Source: a virus. Taken from it: 43,574 nt of DNA. The stretch's first letter is position 1, and each line of letters opens with the position of its first letter. The stretch is from the IMG/VR virus record IMGVR_UViG_3300048597_000098, positions 1-43,574 of that record. One strand, given 5' to 3'. The translations under genes and the position numbers were made by a program. This document shows positions 23,867 through 32,116 of this stretch, in pieces. Below the pieces are notes generated by a model. It searched no databases and was not told where the DNA came from. It was given only the letters and a program-made list of their open reading frames with translations.

Positions 23867-25707
23867 TGCCCGTCGCCTGCTTCAACTGTCACGTCCACGC
23901 CGTCGATGCGCGCGGTGGCGCCCCAATCAGTGAACCTGAACAGCCGGCCCGGTGCGCGCATGACACCCAGCGACCGCCATCGGATCTGCTGATAAGTCTC
24001 ACCGGGCGAGACAGCGACTTGTCCGCGGGAGACCCACGTCTTGCCGTAATCGTCGGACGTTTCTAGTTCCATCGTGGAGCCAAGAGTTGTGCCAACGGGT
24101 TCCCCGACGTTGATAGTTGCCGCGACAAGCGAGTTGCGCGCAGCCTGGCGAGAACGAGCCGGAACACCGCCGAGAACACGGCGGGGAAACTCCTGCTGAG
24201 TGGGCGGATCAGACGTAGTGTCATCAAGGCCGCTGTTCGGATCAAGCGTCCACAGGATGCCGTCCGTATCGTCTCCGGCAACGATGTTGCTGGTTGCGCC
24301 GCCGGCATAGTTATCTTGCGACATCCCAAGCCAGTTAAAGCCTTGGTGCGCCCGCCACTTGCTTTGGTCTCGCGTCGTCCACCGTGACCATTGCTGAGAC
24401 GCGAGGTCGTAAACAAGGGTCATCTGCGCGCCAAGGCGATTTACATAAAACTCGTGGTTATCGAGCGTAAAGCCCCAGCTACGGAGAACCGGATTGCCAG
24501 CAGAGGCGTTGGGTTCGGGATTTGGCGCAGGATCAGGCACCGGGTCGCCACCAGACGACAACCGCCACATCCGTTCGCCGCCAATGTCGAGACCGTAGTG
24601 CCGCCCTTCCGGGTCGCGGTAATACCAGCCGATGTAAAACGGGTTCTGGCCAAGTGGCGAGGCAAACGTGCTGCCTTCGAGGATAAAGGATTCGTAGGTT
24701 TCCCACTCGCGGTCAACAACAAGCACCTTGAACGGCTTGTCGAGCGTGTCGGGGTTGCTGCCGGGGATGGTGAGCCAGAACACAGTCTGGTTGCCGAGAA
24801 CCGCGACTTTATAGGGGACCGCTCGGTCGGCAAGGTGCGCCGCGTAGGCTTCTTGGTCGTCGGGGTCGCTAAATTCCGGGACTCCGTAAGACAGCCACGC
24901 GCTCGCAGCTTGACCCCAAAACGACCGCCGCCAGTTTATAATGCGGGGAAAAATTTGGGTCGGAGCCGGCAGGTTGAAGGTGTAGTTTTCAATATACGTC
25001 CAATAGGTCAGCCCGGTGCCGCCAGTCGAGACGTTCGTGTAAACCTCGTGCTCCTCGCCAAAATTCCACCCGGCCTGAGACAACGGAAAAGCCGCATGGC
25101 TCGAAACCAGGCCGTTGAGGCTAACCGACGCACACAGCATTGAGGCGTTGGCGTCCTCTGAGGCGTAGAGAAAGTTGAAAAAGCCGGGTGTGCCAGTCGT
25201 AACGGTCTGGATGCCGCCGAACGGGTATCGGGTCACGAAGTTCCGGTTGGCCCACCCTTGAATCTGGGTTGTGAAATTGACAGTGAACACGTTGGACGGT
25301 TCTTCAACGCGCGCCGCAACAGTGAAATCTACGTCGCCGATCAGCGAAAAAGTATATATTTGGTCGGGCGGGTCGGACGGGGACAGGACAGCCACCGTGC
25401 GGAGGTCGTAATTGATGAACCGCTTGCGGAGGAAAACCGATACCGCCGATTCCTCGATGGCGCCAAGCGTCCAATACAACCCCTTCGGCTGCAAGTCCGT
25501 GCCATACCAGATGTAGCCGCGGTCGGTGGCAACTGTCGTTGTTTCCAGAGCCGTGCCGACATACAAGCCGGCGTCGTCCGTAACCTGCGGGAGCAGCATG
25601 GACTCGTTAAAGAACTGATATACGGTCTCGTCACCCGGAAGCTGACCCGGCGCTACCGGCCGTAGCGTGACAGTCGGGCCCACTTTGGTGAGGAGACGAG
25701 TCGTCAT
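23863..25707 (-). CDS. Large virion-associated protein, unknown
   Basis: 614 residues, beta-rich with many aromatic and Gly/Asp turns (YIWYGTDLQPKGLYWTLG, DREWETYESFILEGSTF, NHEFYVNRLGAQMTLVYDLA). The repeated W/Y-rich blades and the WTTRDQSKWRAHQGFNWLG segment suggest a beta-propeller like that of the neighbouring gp10-type protein. A tail-hub or stabilisation role is inferred from position. It overlaps the needle-like gene by four bases. Confidence 0.55.
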   Translation of the reverse strand: MTTRLLTKVGPTVTLRPVAPGQLPGDETVYQFFNESMLLPQVTDDAGLYVGTALETTTVATDRGYIWYGTDLQPKGLYWTLGAIEESAVSVFLRKRFINYDLRTVAVLSPSDPPDQIYTFSLIGDVDFTVAARVEEPSNVFTVNFTTQIQGWANRNFVTRYPFGGIQTVTTGTPGFFNFLYASEDANASMLCASVSLNGLVSSHAAFPLSQAGWNFGEEHEVYTNVSTGGTGLTYWTYIENYTFNLPAPTQIFPRIINWRRSFWGQAASAWLSYGVPEFSDPDDQEAYAAHLADRAVPYKVAVLGNQTVFWLTIPGSNPDTLDKPFKVLVVDREWETYESFILEGSTFASPLGQNPFYIGWYYRDPEGRHYGLDIGGERMWRLSSGGDPVPDPAPNPEPNASAGNPVLRSWGFTLDNHEFYVNRLGAQMTLVYDLASQQWSRWTTRDQSKWRAHQGFNWLGMSQDNYAGGATSNIVAGDDTDGILWTLDPNSGLDDTTSDPPTQQEFPRRVLGGVPARSRQAARNSLVAATINVGEPVGTTLGSTMELETSDDYGKTWVSRGQVAVSPGETYQQIRWRSLGVMRAPGRLFRFTDWGATARIDGVDVTVEAGDGQ

Positions 25708-25708
25708 A

Positions 25709-26965
25709 TCAGGCGCCCCAAATCGCCAAAGCTTCGCGGTTACGCTCAGCCACGCTCGGGTCGCTTATAATCTGGCTCTGGCCTCCGCGCAGGGCAAAAG
25801 TCGTGCCTTCGCGGTCAGTCACATAAACCGTATCGCCAACCTGCACGTCAGTTCCCTCGATAATGCCTCGGTCGAACAACTGGCCCTGCGTGCGAAGGAA
25901 CGGCGTAATGACATCGCCAGTCGGATACCATGCCTCGGTCGTGTTGGTGCCAAACAGCCAAATCTGGTCGCCAACCGTGCGAACGGAGTGCAACGGATCG
26001 GGAGCGCGTTCTGCCGTCGCAAAGTTAAGAGGGCGGATAAAGGTTTCACCTGGTTCGATCCAGAAGAACCGGCCGACAAAGCCGGGATCCGGCGCGACCA
26101 CCACGATGATGTAGCCCGCGATGAACGCTACCGCGATAGCCTTGAGACCGTCCGGCACGTCGATGATTTCCAGACTGGCCCCGCCCCCGCCTGACAGAGA
26201 CGGGCCTCCCCAAGAAAGTCCAGCACCCGTCGTGGTCGTCACGACGGTATCGCCGCCGGCGCCGGGGTCTAGCGCCTGCACCTTAAGGGTAGAAGTCGTG
26301 AAAGACCGAGCCCGCGCGTCGGGGCTGGCGATCAGCGCGGTTGAATACACCACCCCGGCGTTGCCTGTGCCGTTGATGGCTTGGAACATGTTGCCAAACG
26401 AGTCTGTGGTCGTGGCTTCAATCTTGACCAACCAGGGGTCAGTGACGGAGCCGTCCGGGGTGCCGGCATTTACGTCGCCGCTCGTCCACTGGTAGAAGAA
26501 CGAACCGATCTGGACGACATCACCACTGACCATCGCCCCCGTCAAGGTGCCGAGAGAATAGGAGTTTTCGAGATAAAGCCAGAGGGCGTTGCCGTCAGCG
26601 AGAAACAGGAACTCGGGCGTAGAGCCGATTGCCGCCGTCGCGGCCATACGAACAAAAGCCTGCGGGTTGGTGGCCAGCAGGCCCGTGCCGATAAGCGTGT
26701 CGCTGTTGTCTCGGTCCACGCGATACAGCGCGCCGCCCGAGACAGCAAACAGGGCATCGCTAAAACTACCCGGTTGGCTGTATATGCCCTGAATCGGGCC
26801 AGTGCCGATACGCTTCCACTGGCGCAGCGCCGGCCGTGCAAGAAGGCTTGCGCCCTCGACTTGATTAGTCGGCGCCTGTTCAAAATAGCGGTTAAGGACG
26901 GGAACTTGGGGCTGCTTGGCAACAAGTCGCTGCCAGTCGGAAGTTCCTAGAGGGAGCGTTACCAC
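25709..26965 (-). CDS. Packaged DNA stabilisation protein (P22 gp10-like)
   Basis: 418 residues. The start NRYFEQAPTNQVEGASLLAR and later ALYRVDR, FLFLADGNALWLY, VFIAGYIIVV-like blades match the P22 gp10 family, a hexameric tail protein that plugs the portal vertex after packaging. The length is close to P22 gp10 (about 470). GTG at 26965 overlaps the upstream gene by seven bases. Position after the gp4-like gene is the P22 order. Confidence 0.78.
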   Translation of the reverse strand: MVTLPLGTSDWQRLVAKQPQVPVLNRYFEQAPTNQVEGASLLARPALRQWKRIGTGPIQGIYSQPGSFSDALFAVSGGALYRVDRDNSDTLIGTGLLATNPQAFVRMAATAAIGSTPEFLFLADGNALWLYLENSYSLGTLTGAMVSGDVVQIGSFFYQWTSGDVNAGTPDGSVTDPWLVKIEATTTDSFGNMFQAINGTGNAGVVYSTALIASPDARARSFTTSTLKVQALDPGAGGDTVVTTTTGAGLSWGGPSLSGGGGASLEIIDVPDGLKAIAVAFIAGYIIVVVAPDPGFVGRFFWIEPGETFIRPLNFATAERAPDPLHSVRTVGDQIWLFGTNTTEAWYPTGDVITPFLRTQGQLFDRGIIEGTDVQVGDTVYVTDREGTTFALRGGQSQIISDPSVAERNREALAIWGA

Positions 26966-27747
26966 CCGCGCGCCCCCGTGGGGAAGCCAACCGGGTCATA
27001 CGCCTGGCTCGACTGCGGGAGATTTTGCCCCCCGAAGTTCGTTACCGCGCGCTGGGTATAACGCTGCTTGCAACGCTTCAACAGGCGCTCGTAGATGAAC
27101 AGTGTGCCTTCGTTCGGCTTCAACTGGTCGAGGGCCGTCAAGCGAATGGCCGTGCCGGACACAATCAAATCGTCGAACTCGGACGGCAGCGGAACAGTGT
27201 CAGTCAGCGTCAGGTCGGTAAGCGGAATCCAGCCTCCAAGGTCGGCGCGGTAGAACAACTCCTGCGGCGTCACCGGGCTCGTCAGAACAAGAGTCGAGGC
27301 GCTGCCGATCTTCCGGCCGTTGCCGTTGAGCGTAAGCGTGGCGGTCGATCCGGTGTCGGCGATGCCGATACGCGCGCCATCGCTCGGATATTCCGGCAGG
27401 TAGACGGTCGTGGCCGTCGTGCCTTTCCAGAGGATGCGAACATTCTGCGGCACTGTGATGTCGCCCGACGTGGTGTCAAAGCCGGGGTTTTGCGGAAGCT
27501 GGTCGAACGACGAAAGGTTGCCGGGGTAATCGAGAACGATTGCCTGCGACGGGTTATTCGTGGCTCGCTGCGTCTGCGGAACCTGCACATCGAAAATGAC
27601 TTCGCCAATCTCGGCGCCGAACAGCGAACCGAGGAAGCCATTGAGGCGCGTCAGACCTTCTTCGAGCTCCGTCGCGTCGGGGGCTTCCCCCTTGGCTTTG
27701 ATGCTTGCTTCGCGGTATGCGCGGGCAATGGCTTCCGACGCCAACAT
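26959..27747 (-). CDS. Head-to-tail connector (P22 gp4-like) with inserted domain
   Basis: 262 residues. The N-terminus (AIARAYREASIKAKGEAP, LEEGLTRLNGFLGSLFG) and C-terminal part (LPSEFDDLIVSGTAIRLTAL, then a helix ending in SQAYDPVGFPTGARGW) fit P22 gp4-type tail accessory factors, which bind the portal ring. At residues ~85-180 a beta-rich insert (ITVPQNVRILWKGTTATTVY ... IADTGSTATLTLNGNGRKI) accounts for the excess over the 166 residues of P22 gp4. ATG at 27747 overlaps the upstream stop. Confidence 0.72.
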   Translation of the reverse strand: MLASEAIARAYREASIKAKGEAPDATELEEGLTRLNGFLGSLFGAEIGEVIFDVQVPQTQRATNNPSQAIVLDYPGNLSSFDQLPQNPGFDTTSGDITVPQNVRILWKGTTATTVYLPEYPSDGARIGIADTGSTATLTLNGNGRKIGSASTLVLTSPVTPQELFYRADLGGWIPLTDLTLTDTVPLPSEFDDLIVSGTAIRLTALDQLKPNEGTLFIYERLLKRCKQRYTQRAVTNFGGQNLPQSSQAYDPVGFPTGARGW

Positions 27748-27890
27748 CAGAATTCTTCTTCGTCGGCCGGCGGCTTTGGGGTCGTGGTCCAGCCCTTCGG
27801 GATGTCGTCGCCCCCTTCAAAAATGGCGGCTTCGCCCTTCGGGCCGTAATACCATGCGGGCCAGTCCTGGGGGATGTATTGCTCCGACAT
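27747..27890 (-). CDS. 47-residue small virion-region protein
   Basis: 47 residues: MSEQYIPQDWPAWYYGPKGE, then AAIFEGGDDIPKGW, with an acidic end. This WPAW(Y)YGP.GE.A.F....D.P.GW pattern recurs in small phage proteins next to head-tail genes. AGGAGAG precedes ATG at 27890 and its stop overlaps the gp4-like start (ATGA). Function unknown. Confidence 0.7.
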   Translation of the reverse strand: MSEQYIPQDWPAWYYGPKGEAAIFEGGDDIPKGWTTTPKPPADEEEF

Positions 27891-27941
27891 TTGGCTCTCC
27901 TTTTCGCGCGACCTTAGCCGAAAGTCCGGCCGGTGGCAACA

Positions 27942-29087
27942 TTACAACCCGAGAAGGGTTTTGACTTCTTGCCCAACGGCGGCGCCCATAGCCGCGTAAA
28001 CCGGCGCTCTTGGGTGCAGGGTATCAAACATGTTGCCCGCACCAGCCAAGCCGCCGTAAGTGGCGGGGTTCGCCGCGCCGGATAGGCCTGAGTCGAACAA
28101 AAGTTGCGGGGTGTTGATCAGCGGCACGCCGGGGTTGGCCGTCGCCAACTCTTGATACGCGGTCAAAACCGCAGCCTGTGACCAAGCGTCGTCTGTCGTG
28201 TTGTAGGTCTGAATCGGGTTGGGCACGACAAGGAGGGCTTTACCGCCGTTTTCGAGAGCCTTGCTGATAATCAACTGCATGTTCGTTTTGAACTGCGCTA
28301 TCGTCGTGCCCGGTTGGCGGTAATCATTGATACCGAGGTTGATGACGGTTACATCCGGTTGAATCGTGCCAATGCCGTTCAGCATACGAATAAGCGAGCC
28401 AGTGTCCGTCCAGTTTAGAGAAGTAAAATTCCTCATCCCGGCGTTCATGACCAAGATAGACGGCACGGCAGAATTGTAAGACGCCATCGCGTAAGGGAAA
28501 TACGACTGACCGGCGTTGCGGTCGATCTCAAACGTATGCACCCCTAGAGGAACGGTCAAAGTCTGGCGAAACGAACGTTCAGTGGCGTTGTTGTTTGAAA
28601 AGGTAAAAGTGTCTGTGCCGTCAACAACAACTCTGTAAGAACCCCCGGTGGAAATTTGGTATGTCCACATCTCCAGCGTATCCATCGGAGCCGGTGGGTT
28701 GTAGCCAAGAACGCGAGTTGTCGTCGTAATGCTGACAAAAATAGGGCCTCCCGGCACGCTACCGAGAGTGCCGCTTGTAACGAGGCTCGTTGCCCGCACG
28801 ATCTGGGGATTGTATTCGGTCCATCCTGGTATGGCGCGGGTGTTGTTGTTGTCGCTGTTAAAGGTGTCGGTAACGGCCGGGATGCCCTCGGCGTTGAGCC
28901 AAGCGGCAGCCTGCATCGGAAAGCTGAGTGGCCGAGCGCCAGTGACTTCGGGAAAGGCCCCTGTTCCGTTGCCCGCGCCGACGCCAACGGTCGTGCTGTC
29001 ACCAACAAACAGCACAATTTTGTTTTCGGTCAGCGGATTAGCCGGCGCACCGTCCGAATCGCCGCCGATCCACGTAGCGATGCTCAT
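27942..29087 (-). CDS. SGNH/GDSL hydrolase (tail-associated esterase)
   Basis: 381 residues. Catalytic blocks of the SGNH family: GDST with nucleophile S31, GIND with N254-D255, and DTLHP with D355 and H358. A beta-rich insert (about 110-215, e.g. TYQISTGGSYRVVVDGTDTF) splits the hydrolase fold between blocks I and III. Such phage enzymes de-O-acetylate host surface polysaccharide. The N-terminus MSIATWIG is nearly the same as that of the 36-residue protein at 30373-30483. AT-richer than its neighbours. Confidence 0.87.
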   Translation of the reverse strand: MSIATWIGGDSDGAPANPLTENKIVLFVGDSTTVGVGAGNGTGAFPEVTGARPLSFPMQAAAWLNAEGIPAVTDTFNSDNNNTRAIPGWTEYNPQIVRATSLVTSGTLGSVPGGPIFVSITTTTRVLGYNPPAPMDTLEMWTYQISTGGSYRVVVDGTDTFTFSNNNATERSFRQTLTVPLGVHTFEIDRNAGQSYFPYAMASYNSAVPSILVMNAGMRNFTSLNWTDTGSLIRMLNGIGTIQPDVTVINLGINDYRQPGTTIAQFKTNMQLIISKALENGGKALLVVPNPIQTYNTTDDAWSQAAVLTAYQELATANPGVPLINTPQLLFDSGLSGAANPATYGGLAGAGNMFDTLHPRAPVYAAMGAAVGQEVKTLLGL

Positions 29088-29108
29088 GTCAGTTTGACCT
29101 CCTGAGCA

Positions 29109-30368
29109 TCAATCGACGTGGCAGACAATACTGCCGATGTCTATGGCAACCGCAAGCAAAGTTGCGTTGTTCGTGCGCCAATTTCGAAACCCGAGAACCG
29201 TGGAAACCGCAGGAAGGGTTGTGCCAGGGGTCGTGTTGGTAATGAACCCTTCAGCTACATCATTGGTGTTGAGGCGCGTCACCCGGTAGCCAATTCTGGT
29301 GTTATCCGAGGCGCTGCTGAACAGCATCAGTTCATACCAGTCAGCAGACAGAGTGCCCGCGGGGAAAGACGCCCCGAGGTTAATCGGCGTCTGCGCCACC
29401 GAGCCACCGAACACGATATGCAGGTTTGACGAAGTGGAAAGCTGCGCGATGCCGATAGAATCGGTGAGCGTGCTAGGCTCGACGTTTGACAACGCCGCTA
29501 CCGAAGTGGACAAGCCAACAAACATGCGAGCGCCGGCTACGGTGGCTGGATCGCTAACGCCAAAGCGAGCCAGATAGAGAAACCCGCCCAGTCCCGAACC
29601 GTTGCCGATGAAGAACTGCCGCTGACCCGCGGTGTTCATGAACGGGCCAGCCAAAGCAGCCGCAGTCGCCGCAGATACCCAACCAACGCGGCTTTGGCGC
29701 GTGAAATAGTTGGTGGATACCGCGCTACGAGCGGTAGCGGTGCCTGTGACCGACGCCGCAGCCGTGCCGGGAAACGGCGCAATGGTCGTCGCCCCGTTCT
29801 GGCCCAGCCAGCCGAAAACACGGCCTCGCCCGAGGAGCGGCTGGATGTGCTGAGACCACGGGCCGGAAGCAGTCAGGAACGGCATCGTCAGGCCGGCGTG
29901 AGTTACCGCGCCCAATGAATAAGTGCCTACAGCCGGACTCGGAACCGGAGCATTGCTCAGATTGATAGGGTTGATAGCCGTCTTGTCGGCTTTGTCGGTG
30001 TCAAGTTCGTTGAGCGCCGCTTGCACATCGCCAGCCGCGATACCGCCGGCCGGAACATTGCCGACTTCGGCCGCGGTGACGGGGAAGTCCCCCAAATACT
30101 CCCAAGTCGTGCCGTTACTGTAGTAAGCCCCTTTGGTGCGGCGGTTGACCAACCACACGCCAGTCGATTGAAGAACCCACCAACGCTGCCCTGTAACGGT
30201 CGCGGGCGCCGGAAGATCGGCGAACGTGTTGACCGTCCCCACACCGACGCCAACCCCTACGGCGGCGATGTCGTCAATCAGCCCCTTTAGGGCAGCGTTG
30301 GTGAGCGCGCGGCTCGGCGTCCCCCCGGTCGGAACCGCGCTATCAATATCCGCTGGAGTGACAGGCAT
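29109..30368 (-). CDS. Fibre or spike-like virion protein
   Basis: 419 residues. The N-terminal ~150 residues have fibre features (NTFADLPAPATVTGQRWWVL, YYSNGTTWEYLGDFPVTAAE, AAGDVQAALNELDTDKAD), the rest is beta-rich (FMNTAGQRQFFIGNGSGLGG; GFRNWRTNNATLLAVAIDIG). Similar N-terminal modules occur in tail fibres of many phages. It lies between coat and connector genes, together with the esterase, so both probably form one adsorption apparatus. Confidence 0.65.
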   Translation of the reverse strand: MPVTPADIDSAVPTGGTPSRALTNAALKGLIDDIAAVGVGVGVGTVNTFADLPAPATVTGQRWWVLQSTGVWLVNRRTKGAYYSNGTTWEYLGDFPVTAAEVGNVPAGGIAAGDVQAALNELDTDKADKTAINPINLSNAPVPSPAVGTYSLGAVTHAGLTMPFLTASGPWSQHIQPLLGRGRVFGWLGQNGATTIAPFPGTAAASVTGTATARSAVSTNYFTRQSRVGWVSAATAAALAGPFMNTAGQRQFFIGNGSGLGGFLYLARFGVSDPATVAGARMFVGLSTSVAALSNVEPSTLTDSIGIAQLSTSSNLHIVFGGSVAQTPINLGASFPAGTLSADWYELMLFSSASDNTRIGYRVTRLNTNDVAEGFITNTTPGTTLPAVSTVLGFRNWRTNNATLLAVAIDIGSIVCHVD

Positions 30369-30372
30369 GAAA

Positions 30373-30483
30373 CTAAATCCAGAAGATGCCAGCGTCCCAT
30401 GTCGTGAGAGCGTCCCACGTCACTCCAACCGGCGGTGGGGGCGAACCCCCGAATACCGACCCTATCCAGGTCGAGATGCTCAC
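30373..30483 (-). CDS. 36-residue protein with MSISTWIG start
   Basis: GTG at 30483 overlaps the upstream stop (GTGA) and runs to TAG at 30373. The protein starts MSISTWIGSVFGGSPPPPVG and ends WDAGIFWI. The first eight residues match the esterase N-terminus (MSIATWIG) with one substitution, and a Pro stretch and Trp-rich tail follow. It could be a small virion anchoring peptide or the remnant of a replaced fibre gene. Confidence 0.55.
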   Translation of the reverse strand: MSISTWIGSVFGGSPPPPVGVTWDALTTWDAGIFWI

Positions 30484-30731
30484 GTCAAGAGCGTTCCGCT
30501 CGCGCCGCCGGCCAGAGTGACCGTGCCGCCGATGGTGTTCAGCAGAAGCGGAAGCGGCACATACTGGCCCGCCGCGCACGGGAAGGCGTTGACTTCGACC
30601 GTGCCATCAGCGTCCGTAACCGTGATGGTGCCAGCCGTAACAGCGAGAAAACCGCCAAGCTGGGAACCCGTGATCGTGAACGTCGCGTTGACGCCCATCG
30701 GGTTGGCTGTATAGCGTTCTTTGTAATTCAC
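30480..30731 (-). CDS. Small beta-rich head or decoration protein candidate
   Basis: 83 residues from GTG 30731, with AGAGGA eight bases upstream. The sequence is almost entirely short beta strands with Gly/Thr turns (FTITGSQLGGFLAVTAGTIT, VTDADGTVEV, TLAGGASGTLL). Position directly after coat and its terminator suggests a head decoration or fibre base protein, but there is no recognised family. Confidence 0.58.
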   Translation of the reverse strand: MNYKERYTANPMGVNATFTITGSQLGGFLAVTAGTITVTDADGTVEVNAFPCAAGQYVPLPLLLNTIGGTVTLAGGASGTLLT

Positions 30732-30756
30732 CGCGGTATCCTCTCAACGGAATTGG

Positions 30757-30782
30757 TGGGGGAGGCTGCGACCCCTCCCCCA
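30757..30782 (-). terminator. Hairpin after coat protein gene
   Basis: On the minus strand TGGGGGAGG (30782-30774), loop of eight bases, CCTCCCCCA (30765-30757): a perfect 9-bp stem starting seven bases after the coat stop. There is no T-run after it, so it is likely an attenuator or mRNA-stabilising hairpin which keeps coat expression above that of downstream tail genes. Confidence 0.7.
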
Positions 30783-30788
30783 ACCTTA

Positions 30789-32093
30789 TCACGCACCGTT
30801 GATGCGGACAACCCGGCGACGGTCGCGGACGTTGAAGTTGACCGCCACGTCGAACCGGACGTTATGCTGGCCGGTCGCGCCGTCCGACCACTTCCACATA
30901 CGCACGCTGAGCGGGATCTTGCTCAGGCTGCGGCGCATGGCCGTGTCGCTGTCCGGCATGACGAGCGGGACAGTGTTGGCGACAATCGCCTGCTTCTGGA
31001 TGATGAAGCGGGGAACGAAGGTCGTCGAGGCCGCACCAACGAAGGTAAGCTGGGCGTTGTCGGCCGGCGCTGCGGTCACGGTGGCGTGCGCGGTGTTGAT
31101 GCGAATGTTGTTGCCCGAACCCGAACCCGGAACGATGATCGCCGGGAAGATGCGGAGCGTGACGTTGCCGGCAACACCAGTGGCCGCTTCGATGACCGTG
31201 AACTGCTGGAGACGACCGAGCGAAGCCTGCTTGCGGTTGTCGTAGGCAAAGACACCGGCGATGGTGAACACGTCACCGGCCACGAAGGTCTGGGTCGTCG
31301 CGCCGTCGCAAATCAGGGTCTGCGACATATAGCGACCCGGAGCCGAGGAGATGGCCACGTCGGCGTAGTTCACGTTCTGGTTGGCACCATTGACGAGAAT
31401 GGTGGCGGTCGCGGTGCGCGAGCCGGTCGTCAGCGCAGCAAGCTGCTGCGTGAAGGCGGTCGGAACACCGTCGATCATGCCGCTGAAACCGCGACGGAAC
31501 GCAGCTTCGGCCATGCCGTCGGTCGAAGGCTGGGTGTTGATGACGGTGTTGCCCAGCGCCTGGCGGTCGGCCGGAGCCAGCGCAGCGCGAAGGTCGGTCA
31601 TCTCGACGCCTTCTTCCATCAGGCGGGTGCAGCCCGACGCGAAGTCGTTGTAGGTGGCGACGTTGTTGCCCGGCGTGCCCAGCCAGTTGTTCGAGGCGAA
31701 CGCGCAGGTGCGCATGGCATCGGCGTCGATCTGCTCGGCGAGGTTGGTCGCTGCGTTCTTGATGGCTTCGGATTCACGAGCCGAACCGAGGTCACGAACC
31801 TTGGCGAAGTCGGCGAACGCCATGTCCACCGTGTAAACTTCGCTGACGGCGAACTGCTCCGAACCGAACACCGAAGCCTGGAGGCCACCGGAAAGATCGG
31901 CAACGGCGCCGCTGGTCTTGCGAACAGCGTAACGCGGGCCGACCTGCTCCGAAACCTGGAGACGGTTGCGCGGGTCGAACTCGCCGTCATACTGCTTCCA
32001 GGTCAGCAGGTCAGCCGACACAAGGTTGTTCTGGAAGGTCGCGGCGAAGGCGTTGAGAACCAGTTTACTCTGGTCAGAAGTCACAACCGACAT
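30789..32093 (-). CDS. Major capsid protein (P22 coat-like)
   Basis: 434 residues, close to the 430 of P22 coat. The P22-type HK97 fold pattern is visible: N-arm (LVLNAFAATFQNNLVSADLL), then FGSEQFAVSEVYTVDMAFAD, the long helix (SEAIKNAATNLAEQIDADAM) and the C-terminal FDVAVNFNVRDRRRVVRING. Position between scaffold and a hairpin terminator agrees. It forms the icosahedral shell around the scaffold. Confidence 0.88.
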   Translation of the reverse strand: MSVVTSDQSKLVLNAFAATFQNNLVSADLLTWKQYDGEFDPRNRLQVSEQVGPRYAVRKTSGAVADLSGGLQASVFGSEQFAVSEVYTVDMAFADFAKVRDLGSARESEAIKNAATNLAEQIDADAMRTCAFASNNWLGTPGNNVATYNDFASGCTRLMEEGVEMTDLRAALAPADRQALGNTVINTQPSTDGMAEAAFRRGFSGMIDGVPTAFTQQLAALTTGSRTATATILVNGANQNVNYADVAISSAPGRYMSQTLICDGATTQTFVAGDVFTIAGVFAYDNRKQASLGRLQQFTVIEAATGVAGNVTLRIFPAIIVPGSGSGNNIRINTAHATVTAAPADNAQLTFVGAASTTFVPRFIIQKQAIVANTVPLVMPDSDTAMRRSLSKIPLSVRMWKWSDGATGQHNVRFDVAVNFNVRDRRRVVRINGA

Positions 32094-32116
32094 TGGTTTA
32101 GTCTCCGAAGCTGGGC

